The translations under genes were made by a program, and so were the position numbers. DNA of 5,457 bases. Origin: Euzebyaceae bacterium (GTDB lineage Bacteria > Actinomycetota > Nitriliruptoria > Euzebyales > Egibacteraceae). The stretch is from contig JACCXR010000344.1 in NCBI GenBank assembly GCA_013696915.1, positions 1 through 5,457 on the forward strand, read 5' to 3'. The notes under the pieces were generated by a model. The model saw only the letters and a list, made by a program, of their open reading frames with translations, was not told where the DNA came from and did not search any database. Positions 1 to 5,417 of the stretch are shown here, piece by piece (within the stretch, counting starts at the first letter, position 1; every line of letters starts with the position of its first letter).

Positions 1-2
1 AC

Positions 3-254
3 GATCCCGACGAGCGTGCCGGGCGGCAAGACCGCCTGCAGCGGCTGAGGCTGCCCTCGATCCGCTTCCGTTCGACGGCGAAGCGGCCAGGGAGTACGGA
101 GGAGTCTTCGCGTCGGTGATGGCCGCAGGCCGCAAGGCGCACGAGCGGTCGACCTGCTCATCGTCGCAGCGGCGGTCTCGGCCGGGCTGCCGCTGTACAC
201 CCGGAACGGCGACGACTTCCGGGCACTCGACGGCCTCTGGAGGTCGTCGTCGTG
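3..254 (+). pseudogene. VapC-like PIN-domain toxin remnant, 3' part, three frameshifts
   Basis: The translation resembles the C-terminal half of VapC-type PIN-domain ribonucleases, the toxin part of VapBC pairs, but it is spread over three frames. Frame 3 (about 3-44) reads DPDERAGRQDRLQR. Frame 2 (44 to about 147) gives AEAALDPLPFDGEAAREYGG and continues to GRKAHER. Frame 1 (148-237) gives VDLLIVAAAVSAGLPLYTRN, then GDDFRALDGL. Frame 3 returns at 240-254 as EVVVV. The late PIN motifs are visible: Asp in VDLLI and Asp in TRNGDDF. Each jump is explained by one missing base; the first two sit in GG runs where GGG would restore the frame. The 5' part, with the first catalytic acidic residues and any VapB partner, lies outside the window, and no stop follows the EVVVV end. 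The gene is either decayed or affected by sequencing deletions. The family call is made by eye from motif pattern. Confidence 0.6.
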
Positions 255-443
255 CAGACGGGTGGCATCGCGGTGCATCGCAGCCCGCGCCGCACAGGCA
301 GGACCCTGGCCGCCGGTCCGTCTGCTCGCTCTGTGCATGTGAATTGCATGCAGGCCGAACGTGCAGATCCGCGGCGTCCCCGTTGAAGTCCACCTCCGCC
401 TTCACCCCTGCACCCCTCCACGTTGGTGACAGCGGCCGGCCAC
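255..443. other. Intergenic stretch between PIN remnant and toxin gene
   Basis: I see no convincing gene here. The stretch separates the plus-strand PIN remnant from the 3' end of the minus-strand toxin gene, so the two are convergent. It holds a short inverted repeat at 334-352 and a GGCCGGCC palindrome near 433-440, just past the toxin stop. The palindrome has no loop and no T-run, so I do not call it a terminator. Open frames in this stretch are not backed by recognisable protein motifs. Confidence 0.5.
334..352. repeat. Short inverted repeat TGCATG-7-CATGCA
   Basis: Two perfect 6-bp arms, TGCATG (334-339) and CATGCA (347-352), flank a 7-base spacer, TGAATTG. This is an AT-richer spot in a GC-rich intergenic region. 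It could be a protein-binding site or a chance palindrome; no gene start adjacent to it supports a regulatory role. Confidence 0.35.
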
Positions 444-788
444 TCACTCGGTTGCCTTGGGGTGGCCAGACGTCGCCTCCATCAGCCACACCGTGCGCTT
501 GGCGTCGTCGATGCAATACCAGAGCCGACCGCCGCCGGCGACCTCGTACTGCCACTGCTCCATCTCCTGCCCGTTGACCGTGCGGCTGCCGAGGCTGCCC
601 CTCAGCGGATGCTGTCGATCGGTGCGCTCGCGCGGGTCGGCGGTGAGCTTCTCCCACGCCGTGCGCGCGTTGCCCGGAGCAGCGGCGCAGACCTTCTCCC
701 ATCCCTTGACGGCGTCGCTTGTTCCGTAGCGAAGGTCCCAGCCGCCCTTTGCGGGCGGCGGAGCGACCCGCTCCCGACGCTTCGACAA
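444..788 (-). CDS. RelE/ParE-like toxin of a type II toxin-antitoxin pair
   Basis: This 114-residue basic protein has the size and layout of the RelE/ParE toxin fold. An N-terminal strand and helix (WDLRYGTSDAVKGWEKVC, about 17-34) is followed by a second helix (AWEKLTADP, 44-52). Then come RQHPLRGSL (58-66) and a C-terminal sheet, EQWQYEVAGGGRLWYCIDD (77-95) and RTVWLMEATSGHPK (98-111). RelE-type toxins usually cleave mRNA on the ribosome, while ParE-type ones poison gyrase; the sequence does not decide between them. The start is TTG at 788-786. No other start lies upstream in frame, because the antitoxin TGA is only two codons back, and AGGG (797-800) sits 8 bases before it. The gene follows the antitoxin by 3 bases, which suggests translational coupling. 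The toxin call rests on fold pattern and gene pairing, not on identified catalytic residues. Confidence 0.72.
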   Translation of the reverse strand: MSKRRERVAPPPAKGGWDLRYGTSDAVKGWEKVCAAAPGNARTAWEKLTADPRERTDRQHPLRGSLGSRTVNGQEMEQWQYEVAGGGRLWYCIDDAKRTVWLMEATSGHPKATE

Positions 789-791
789 GGG

Positions 792-1247
792 TCAGGCCCT
801 AGGCGCAGCGACAGGCTCCCCCGCCGCCTCGACCGCTCGCCGGAGCCGTCGAGCGAGCTTCGGGTCTGCGTGGACCTCGGCGGTTGCCCGCCATTCGCGG
901 ACGAGCTGGGTCAACGGCTCGTAGTTGTCCACGGCGGCGGCAGCGGTCACGACCCGCGAGAACTCGTCGAGAAAGGACCTCCGGTCAGTTAATGGGAGGA
1001 ACTCGAGCCACGGGAAGGCATCAGCCAGCGCGTCCGCAAGGGCCGCGGGGCTGTGGAGGGCGAGGTTGCGAAGGGCGCGTCCGATCGCTGAGAACATGTC
1101 TACCCGCTGGGCCTCACGATCAGCGCGGCTGAGCCGGAGGTCGGGCTCGTCCCGGCGTCGCAGGAGAACGTCATTCTGCTCGACGTCGTCGGTGACTTCC
1201 TTGGGCTTGCGGAGCAGGTCTGAGAAGGGGCGCTCGATCAGTCGCAT
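792..1247 (-). CDS. Phd/YefM-like antitoxin with long helical C-terminal domain
   Basis: This 151-residue protein is the likely antitoxin to the adjacent toxin. Residues 1-45 (MRLIERPFSDLLRKPKEVTD, then DVLLRRRDEPDLRLSRADRE) match the Phd/YefM pattern: a short strand, a helix with xxSDLLRxPxEVxD spacing, and a strand pair with a basic RRR, used in that family for dimerisation and DNA binding. Residues 46-151 look mainly helical and rich in Ala, Leu and Arg, and would be the toxin-neutralising part. This is about twice the length of a minimal Phd antitoxin. I chose ATG at 1247 rather than the in-frame GTG at 1256, because MRLIERPF is the natural N-terminus and the GTG overlaps a good -10 box. 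There is no clear Shine-Dalgarno site, which fits a leaderless message. The gene lies 62 bases after tpiA on the same strand. Antitoxins of this class normally repress their own promoter. Confidence 0.7.
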   Translation of the reverse strand: MRLIERPFSDLLRKPKEVTDDVEQNDVLLRRRDEPDLRLSRADREAQRVDMFSAIGRALRNLALHSPAALADALADAFPWLEFLPLTDRRSFLDEFSRVVTAAAAVDNYEPLTQLVREWRATAEVHADPKLARRLRRAVEAAGEPVAAPRA

Positions 1248-1254
1248 GGCACCC

Positions 1255-1282
1255 ACGATATCTGAACTACATCAGAACTCAA
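1255..1282 (-). promoter_or_regulatory. Candidate leaderless promoter of the toxin-antitoxin module
   Basis: On the minus strand a -35-like TTGAGT (1282-1277) and a -10-like TATCGT (1260-1255, fitting the actinobacterial TANNNT pattern) are 16 bases apart. The -10 box ends 7 bases before the antitoxin ATG at 1247, so transcription would start at or one base before the ATG and give a leaderless mRNA. That would explain why no ribosome binding site is seen. The prediction is by motif only. Confidence 0.45.
1261..1276. promoter_or_regulatory. Inverted repeat filling the promoter spacer, candidate antitoxin operator
   Basis: TCTGA (1261-1265) and TCAGA (1272-1276) are perfect 5-bp inverted arms separated by 6 bases. 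They occupy exactly the 16-base spacer between the proposed -35 and -10 boxes. GAACT also recurs in direct orientation at 1264-1268 and 1275-1279, 11 bp apart, about one helical turn. A dimeric Phd-like antitoxin bound here would block RNA polymerase, as expected for autoregulation. The role is inferred from position. Confidence 0.4.
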
Positions 1283-1309
1283 CCAGACCATCCGGTGGCG
1301 CGTGAATTA

Positions 1310-2083
1310 CTACAGGCGGTGGTGGCGGCAGATGACGGCGAAGTCCTCGGCGTCCAGGCTCGCGCCGCCGACGAGCGCGCCGTCGATCTCCGGCTGGCGC
1401 ATCAACTCGGCGACGTTGCCCGGTTTCACGCTGCCGCCGTACTGGACGCGGACCCCCTCCGCGGCCGCCCCTGTGAACCGCTCGCCGAGGGCCGCGCGCA
1501 CCGCACCGCACATGTCGTTGGCGTCGGTGGACGTGGCGGTGCGTCCGGTGCCGATCGCCCAGACCGGCTCGTAGGCGACCACCATGCCGGTGACCTGCTC
1601 GGCCCCCACACCCTCCAGGCTCCCGGCGAGCTGTCCCCGCACGACCGTCTCCGCGTCCCCGGCCTCGCGCTGCTCCAGCGTCTCGCCGACGCACAGGATC
1701 GGCGTCATCCCCGCCGCGAGCACGGCGCGGACCTTGCGGTTCACGATCTCGTCGGTCTCGCCGAACAGGGCCCGGCGCTCGGAGTGACCGCACAGCACGT
1801 AGGCGACCTTCAGCTTCGCGAGCATCGGAGGGCTGATCTCGCCCGTGAAGGCGCCGCCGTCCTCCCAGTGGCAGTTCTGCGCGCCCAGCACGAGGTCGAG
1901 CCGATCGTTCTCGATCAGCGTCTGGATGCTCCGCAGGGCGGTGAACGGCGGGATGACGACGATCTCGGAGGCGTCGTAGTCGCGCGGCTCGAGGTGGTAG
2001 GTGAGCTGCTGGACGAGCTGGATCGCCTCCAGATGGTTGAGGTGCATCTTCCAGTTGCCGGCGATCAGCGGCGTCCGCGCCAT
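1310..2083 (-). CDS. tpiA: Triosephosphate isomerase
   Basis: This cytosolic enzyme interconverts dihydroxyacetone phosphate and glyceraldehyde 3-phosphate in glycolysis and gluconeogenesis. The 257 residues are full length for the family and form the classic TIM barrel. Visible motifs are AGNWKMH with catalytic Lys12, QNCHWEDGGAFTGE (70-82), CGHSERR with electrophilic His100, and AYEPVWAIGTG (170-180) with catalytic base Glu172 and the mobile loop 6. The phosphate-binding loops are YGGSVKPGN (215-223) and VGG (238-240). The ATG overlaps the pgk stop by one base (TGATG), and GGAGGG lies 7 bases upstream, so this start is secure. The gene ends with TAG followed directly by an in-frame TAA. No intrinsic terminator is visible before the toxin-antitoxin module, so some read-through into it is possible. 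Confidence 0.97.
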   Translation of the reverse strand: MARTPLIAGNWKMHLNHLEAIQLVQQLTYHLEPRDYDASEIVVIPPFTALRSIQTLIENDRLDLVLGAQNCHWEDGGAFTGEISPPMLAKLKVAYVLCGHSERRALFGETDEIVNRKVRAVLAAGMTPILCVGETLEQREAGDAETVVRGQLAGSLEGVGAEQVTGMVVAYEPVWAIGTGRTATSTDANDMCGAVRAALGERFTGAAAEGVRVQYGGSVKPGNVAELMRQPEIDGALVGGASLDAEDFAVICRHHRL

Positions 2084-3282
2084 CAGTCCGCCCTCCGGCG
2101 GCGGAGCGCGGCGACCCCCGGGAGATCGACGCCCTCGAGGAACTCAAGGGACGCGCCGCCACCGGTCGACACGTGGCTGACCTGCTCGGAGAGACCGAGC
2201 TTGCGGACCGCGGCGGCGCTGTCGCCGCCGCCGACGACGGTGAAGCCGCCGCACGCCGCGACGGCGCGCGCGACGCCCTCGGTCCCCGCGGCGAAGGCCT
2301 CCCACTCGAACACGCCCATCGGGCCGTTCCACAGCACGGCGCCCGCGTCGGCGATCGCCCCGGCGAAGCGGGCGACCGTCTCATCGCCGACGTCCAGGCC
2401 CATCCATCCGTCCGGGATGGCGTCCGCGGCGACCCTCCGGTGGTCCGCGTCCGCGTCGAACGCCTCGGCGGCGACGATGTCTGCGGGCAGCACGAGCTCG
2501 ACCCCGCGCTCCTCGGCCTCCGCGATCAGGCGCGCCACCGTGTCGATCTGGTCCTCCTCCACCCTGCTGTCCCCGACCCGGCCGCCGCGGGCCTGGAGGA
2601 ACGTGAAGCACATCGCCCCGCCGATCAGCAGCCGGTCGACATGGGACAGCAGGTTGCCGACCACGCCGAGCTTGTCGGAGACCTTCGCACCGCCCAGGAT
2701 CGCGGTGAACGGCCGTGGCGGGTCGTCGAGCAGCCGGGACAGGGCCTCCAGCTCCTTCGCCATCAGCTCGCCGGCCACCGCTTCCTCGAGCAGCGCGGGG
2801 ACGCCGACGACGCTGGCGTGCGCGCGGTGTGCGGCGCCGAAGGCGTCGTCGACGTAGGCGTCGCCGAGCCCGGCGAGCGCCGCCGCGAAACCGCCGTCGT
2901 TCGCCTCCTCTCCGGGCTCGAAACGGAGGTTCTCGAGCAGGACCACGTCACCGTCGGCGGCCGCGTCGACCGTCCGGCGGGCGTCCTCGCCGACGACGTC
3001 GGACGCCGCGGCCACCGGGGCGCCGAGCAGCGCCCCGACCCGCCGCGCGACCGGCGCCAGCCGCAGTTCCTCGACCACCTTGCCCTTCGGGCGGCCGAGG
3101 TGGCTCATCAGGATCACCCTCGCGCCGGCGTCCCGAAGGTGCCGGATCGTCGGCAGCGACTCCTCGATGCGCAGGTCGTCAGCCACCCGCCCCCCGTCGA
3201 GCGGGACGTTCAGGTCGACCCGGACGAGGACGCGCCTGCCGGCGGCCTCGAGCTCCGCGAGGCCGGGTACCCCCTCCGTCAC
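2083..3282 (-). CDS. pgk: Phosphoglycerate kinase
   Basis: This cytosolic enzyme transfers phosphate from 1,3-bisphosphoglycerate to ADP, making ATP and 3-phosphoglycerate. The product is 399 residues, a normal bacterial length. N-domain substrate-binding motifs are RVDLNVPLDGG (21-31, with Asp23 and Asn25), Arg38, SHLGRPKGK (60-68), LLENLRF (115-121, with Arg120) and FGAAHRAH (148-155, with Arg153). C-domain nucleotide-binding motifs are LGGAKVSDK (196-204), IGGAMCFTFL (220-229), LWNGPMGVFEWEAF (317-330), VVGGGDSAAA (349-358) and STGGGASLEFLEG (372-384). I chose GTG at 3282, which overlaps the gap stop in the sequence GTGA. A longer in-frame form starting near 3339 would add 19 residues inside gap with no family resemblance. 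No strong Shine-Dalgarno site precedes this GTG, so translation probably depends on coupling to gap. It sits between the enzymes making and recycling its substrates. Confidence 0.97.
   Translation of the reverse strand: MTEGVPGLAELEAAGRRVLVRVDLNVPLDGGRVADDLRIEESLPTIRHLRDAGARVILMSHLGRPKGKVVEELRLAPVARRVGALLGAPVAAASDVVGEDARRTVDAAADGDVVLLENLRFEPGEEANDGGFAAALAGLGDAYVDDAFGAAHRAHASVVGVPALLEEAVAGELMAKELEALSRLLDDPPRPFTAILGGAKVSDKLGVVGNLLSHVDRLLIGGAMCFTFLQARGGRVGDSRVEEDQIDTVARLIAEAEERGVELVLPADIVAAEAFDADADHRRVAADAIPDGWMGLDVGDETVARFAGAIADAGAVLWNGPMGVFEWEAFAAGTEGVARAVAACGGFTVVGGGDSAAAVRKLGLSEQVSHVSTGGGASLEFLEGVDLPGVAALRRRRAD
2091..2096 (-). promoter_or_regulatory. Ribosome binding site of tpiA
   Basis: GGAGGG on the minus strand ends 7 bases before the tpiA ATG and lies within the last codons of pgk. 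It fixes the tpiA start and implies independent ribosome entry in addition to coupling through the TGATG overlap. Confidence 0.75.
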
Positions 3283-4286
3283 GAGAGCCGCTCGCCCACG
3301 TACGCGGCGAGGTCGACCAGGCGGCAGGAGTAGCCCCACTCGTTGTCGTACCAGCCGAGGACCTTGACCGTGGACCCGTTCGCCATTGTGGACAACCCGT
3401 CGAGGATGCAGCTGTGCGGGTTGCCGATGATGTCCGCCGACACGATCGGGTCCATCGTGAACTCGATGATGCCCTTCATCGGGCCCTCCGCGGCGGTGCG
3501 GAAGGCGTCGTTGACCTCCTCGGCGGTGGCCTCGCGCCGGAGGTTGGCGACCAGGTCGGTGATCGACCCGTCGGGGATCGGAACTCGCAGCGCGAGGCCG
3601 TCGAGCCGTCCCTCGAGCTGCGGCAGCGCGAGCGACGCGGCCTTGGCGGCCCCCGTCGTGGTCGGGATGATCGACACGGCGGCGGCGCGGGCGCGGCGCA
3701 GGTCGGAGTGCGGCTGGTCCTGCGTGCCCTGGTCGTTGGTGTAGGCGTGCACCGTCGTCATGAAGCCGGTCTCGATGCCGAAGCTCTCGTCCAGGACCTT
3801 CGCCATCGGCACGACGCTGTTCGTGGTGCAGCTGGCGTTCGAGATGACGTCGTGGCTGTCCGCGTCATAGGCCTCGTGGTTGACGCCCATGACGATGGTG
3901 ACGTCCTCACCCTTCGCCGGGGCGGAGATGATGACCTTCTTCGCGCCCGCCTCGAGGTGGGCGGCGGCCTTCTCGCGCTTGGTGAACAGACCCGTCGACT
4001 CGATGACGATGTCGGCGCCGAGGTCCTTCCACGGCAGGTCGGCCGGGTTGCGCTCGGACGTGACGGCGATCTCGTCGCCGTCGACGACCAGGCCGCGGTC
4101 GTTCAGCTCGACCGTGCCCTTGAAGCGGCCGTGGACGCTGTCGTAGCGCAGGAGGTGCGCGAGCGTCGTGTTGTCGGTGAGGTCGTTCACGCCCACGATG
4201 GTGATGTCGGCGCCTTCGGACTTCACGGCCCGCAGGAAGTTGCGGCCGATGCGCCCGAACCCGTTGATGCCCACGCGGATGCTCAT
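3279..4286 (-). CDS. gap: Glyceraldehyde-3-phosphate dehydrogenase, NAD-dependent type
   Basis: This cytosolic homotetramer oxidises glyceraldehyde 3-phosphate with phosphate to 1,3-bisphosphoglycerate, reducing NAD+. The 335 residues are full length. The Rossmann fold begins at VGINGFGRIGRN (5-16); Asp35 in VNDL, at the end of the second strand, favours NAD over NADP. Catalytic Cys153 lies in ASCTTN (151-156) and His180 in TTVHAYTND (177-185). Other family blocks are PTTTGAAKA (208-216), LRVPIPDGSITDLV (233-246) and GWYDNEWGYS (311-320). The usual second cysteine of the CTTNC block is Ser157 here; it is not the nucleophile, so activity should be kept. The ATG has GGGAG 9 bases upstream. The gene overlaps pgk by 4 bases and is probably the first gene of the gap-pgk-tpiA operon, with a candidate promoter after whiA. 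Confidence 0.97.
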   Translation of the reverse strand: MSIRVGINGFGRIGRNFLRAVKSEGADITIVGVNDLTDNTTLAHLLRYDSVHGRFKGTVELNDRGLVVDGDEIAVTSERNPADLPWKDLGADIVIESTGLFTKREKAAAHLEAGAKKVIISAPAKGEDVTIVMGVNHEAYDADSHDVISNASCTTNSVVPMAKVLDESFGIETGFMTTVHAYTNDQGTQDQPHSDLRRARAAAVSIIPTTTGAAKAASLALPQLEGRLDGLALRVPIPDGSITDLVANLRREATAEEVNDAFRTAAEGPMKGIIEFTMDPIVSADIIGNPHSCILDGLSTMANGSTVKVLGWYDNEWGYSCRLVDLAAYVGERLS

Positions 4287-4295
4287 GCTGGTCCA

Positions 4296-4300
4296 CTCCC
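4296..4300 (-). promoter_or_regulatory. Ribosome binding site of gap
   Basis: GGGAG on the minus strand lies 9 bases before the gap ATG. It supports the chosen start and shows that gap has its own translation entry, unlike pgk. Confidence 0.65.
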
Positions 4301-4320
4301 GTTGCCGTCGCCGGTCGTCG

Positions 4321-4331
4321 GAGTGGCACTC
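4321..4331. promoter_or_regulatory. 11-bp palindrome over the gap -10 region
   Basis: GAGTGGCACTC has perfect 5-bp arms around one central base. It overlaps the proposed gap -10 box and start point, about 35 bases before the gap ATG, which is where a repressor of the glycolytic operon would act. It may also be chance; I do not recognise it as a known operator. Confidence 0.3.
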
Positions 4332-4355
4332 TACCGAACCCCGCCCGGGGGTCAG
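4328..4355 (-). promoter_or_regulatory. Candidate promoter of the gap-pgk-tpiA operon
   Basis: On the minus strand CTGACC (4355-4350, overlapping the whiA stop codon) is 16 bases from TAGAGT (4333-4328), which fits TANNNT. Transcription would begin near 4321, giving a leader of about 35 bases that includes the gap ribosome binding site. The intergenic region also has a CCCC/GGGG stem (around 4340-4351), without a T-run, so it is not a clear terminator for whiA. Confidence 0.35.
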
Positions 4356-5413
4356 TCCGGCGGTCCCGCCCGGACCACGCCCGCCGGCGGTCCATGGGCG
4401 GTCGCTGTGCGACCGCCACCAGCGAGGTCATGAGAATCGCCTCCGACAGGCTCCGGCGATTCACGGGCCAGCCGCGCCAGCCGCGCGAGACGGCGGTGGA
4501 CGGTCGCCTTGCCCACGGGCGGGTCGAGGAGCGCCCCCAGCTCCGCGAGGCTGGCCTCCGGGTTCGCGAGCCTGGCCAGGGCGACCGAGCGCAGATCGTC
4601 GGGGACGTCGACCCAGGACGGCGAGGCCAGTGCCCGCTCGATGCCGGCGACCTGGCGGCCGGAGGCCGAGACCGCGCTTGCCAGGTTGGCCCCGTCGGCG
4701 TTCACGGCGCGGTTGGCCCGGCCCCGCAGTTCCCGCCGCAGGCGGCCGTCGTCCCACCGCAGGAACGCCGTGTGCGCGCCGGCAGCCGCGAGCACCGCGC
4801 CGATCTGCGCCCCGGACTTGAGCACGACGCGCCAGGCGTCCCCCCGACCCGTGGCCGCCGCGCCGCGGGCGCCGCACCTTGCGAGCAGGCCGACGAGGTC
4901 GGCGGCGGTCGCCGGGCCCGGGACCCGCACCTCCAGGTGGGCGGGCCGCCGCGGGTCCGAGATGCTGCCCGCCACCATCAGGGCGCCGCGGACGTAGGCG
5001 GCGGCCGTCCCGCCGGAGCGCGAGAACATCGCCGGGATGCCCTCGACCGGGCGGCCGTCCGGGTCGAGGATGCCGAGGGCCGCGAGCGATGCCGTCGAGG
5101 GGGCGGGGAGGAGCAGCCGGTACGACGCCGCGGCTCGCAGTCCGCCGGGGCGGTGGACCTCGATGACCGGGCGCACCCCGAACAGCGCGCCCAGCGACGC
5201 GTGCAGCCGGCGCGCGGCCGCACCGGAGGTGGTGGAGATCGTCGATCCGGTGCCCGTGCGCCCGTCCGGCCCGCGGGACAGGTGCAGGCCTCCGCCGAGC
5301 CGGACCATCGCCGAGGTCTCGGCGACCCGCTGCGCCGCCGGGCCGTGCGGGACCGCCGCCAGCTCGTCGCGGACCGCGGAGGCAAAGCTCACCGTGGGGT
5401 GAGCGTCCGCCAT
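4352..5413 (-). CDS. whiA: WhiA, sporulation/cell-division transcription regulator
   Basis: WhiA is a DNA-binding regulator of septation and sporulation in Actinobacteria, built of a LAGLIDADG-homing-endonuclease-like N-domain and a C-terminal helix-turn-helix. Recognisable blocks are SFASAVRDELA (9-19), MVRLGGGLHL (36-45), YVRGALMVAGSISDPRRPAH (140-159) and RWDDGRLRRELRGRANRAVN (219-238). The C-terminal HTH region spans about 268-316 and includes NPEASLAELGALLDPPVGKA (284-303). The start is ATG at 5413, with GGGAG 8 bases upstream; a GTG at 5443 would add ten Ala/Gly-rich residues with no WhiA likeness. The protein is 353 residues, longer than the usual 300-330. The excess is a Gly/Pro-rich tail (about 318-353) after the HTH. 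The paired cysteines often found in the early N-domain are absent (PHGPAAQRVAE). Position directly before gap is typical of Actinobacteria and supports the call. Confidence 0.93.
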   Translation of the reverse strand: MADAHPTVSFASAVRDELAAVPHGPAAQRVAETSAMVRLGGGLHLSRGPDGRTGTGSTISTTSGAAARRLHASLGALFGVRPVIEVHRPGGLRAAASYRLLLPAPSTASLAALGILDPDGRPVEGIPAMFSRSGGTAAAYVRGALMVAGSISDPRRPAHLEVRVPGPATAADLVGLLARCGARGAAATGRGDAWRVVLKSGAQIGAVLAAAGAHTAFLRWDDGRLRRELRGRANRAVNADGANLASAVSASGRQVAGIERALASPSWVDVPDDLRSVALARLANPEASLAELGALLDPPVGKATVHRRLARLARLARESPEPVGGDSHDLAGGGRTATAHGPPAGVVRAGPPD

Positions 5414-5417
5414 GACC

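Noticed and set aside
2..405. Minus-strand frame open from a GTG at 405-403 (with GGAGGGG nearby) to the left window edge
   Set aside because: It runs antisense to the PIN-domain remnant, whose motifs are convincing, and after the first 20 residues its translation is Arg/Cys/Pro-rich with no family likeness. Its openness is explained by GC content. The first residues (VKAEVDFNGDAADLHV) look more protein-like, so it is noted but not called.
433..440. GGCCGGCC palindrome just after the toxin stop as a terminator
   Set aside because: It has no loop and no following T-run on the minus strand, so it lacks the form of an intrinsic terminator.
423..992. Plus-strand open frame of 189 residues across the toxin and part of the antitoxin
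   Set aside because: It opposes two minus-strand genes that form a coherent pair with matching spacing, start signals and family patterns; its own translation shows no domain.
1248..1256. GTG at 1256 as the antitoxin start
   Set aside because: It would add only three residues before MRLIERPF, has no ribosome binding site, and overlaps the proposed -10 box.
2160..3680. GACAC motifs as WhiA binding sites
   Set aside because: The few copies I found lie inside pgk and gap coding sequence, and a five-base motif is expected by chance at this frequency in a window of this size.
4338..4352. CCCC/GGGG stem after whiA as a terminator
   Set aside because: The stem is only four pairs and there is no T-run; it is equally explained by GC-rich sequence within the proposed gap promoter spacer.
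1295..4433. Very long plus-strand open frames (386 to 572 residues) opposite tpiA, pgk and gap
   Set aside because: They lie antisense to three intact glycolytic genes and read as Arg/Ala/Pro-rich low-complexity protein, the usual shadow of GC-rich coding DNA. No domain is recognisable.
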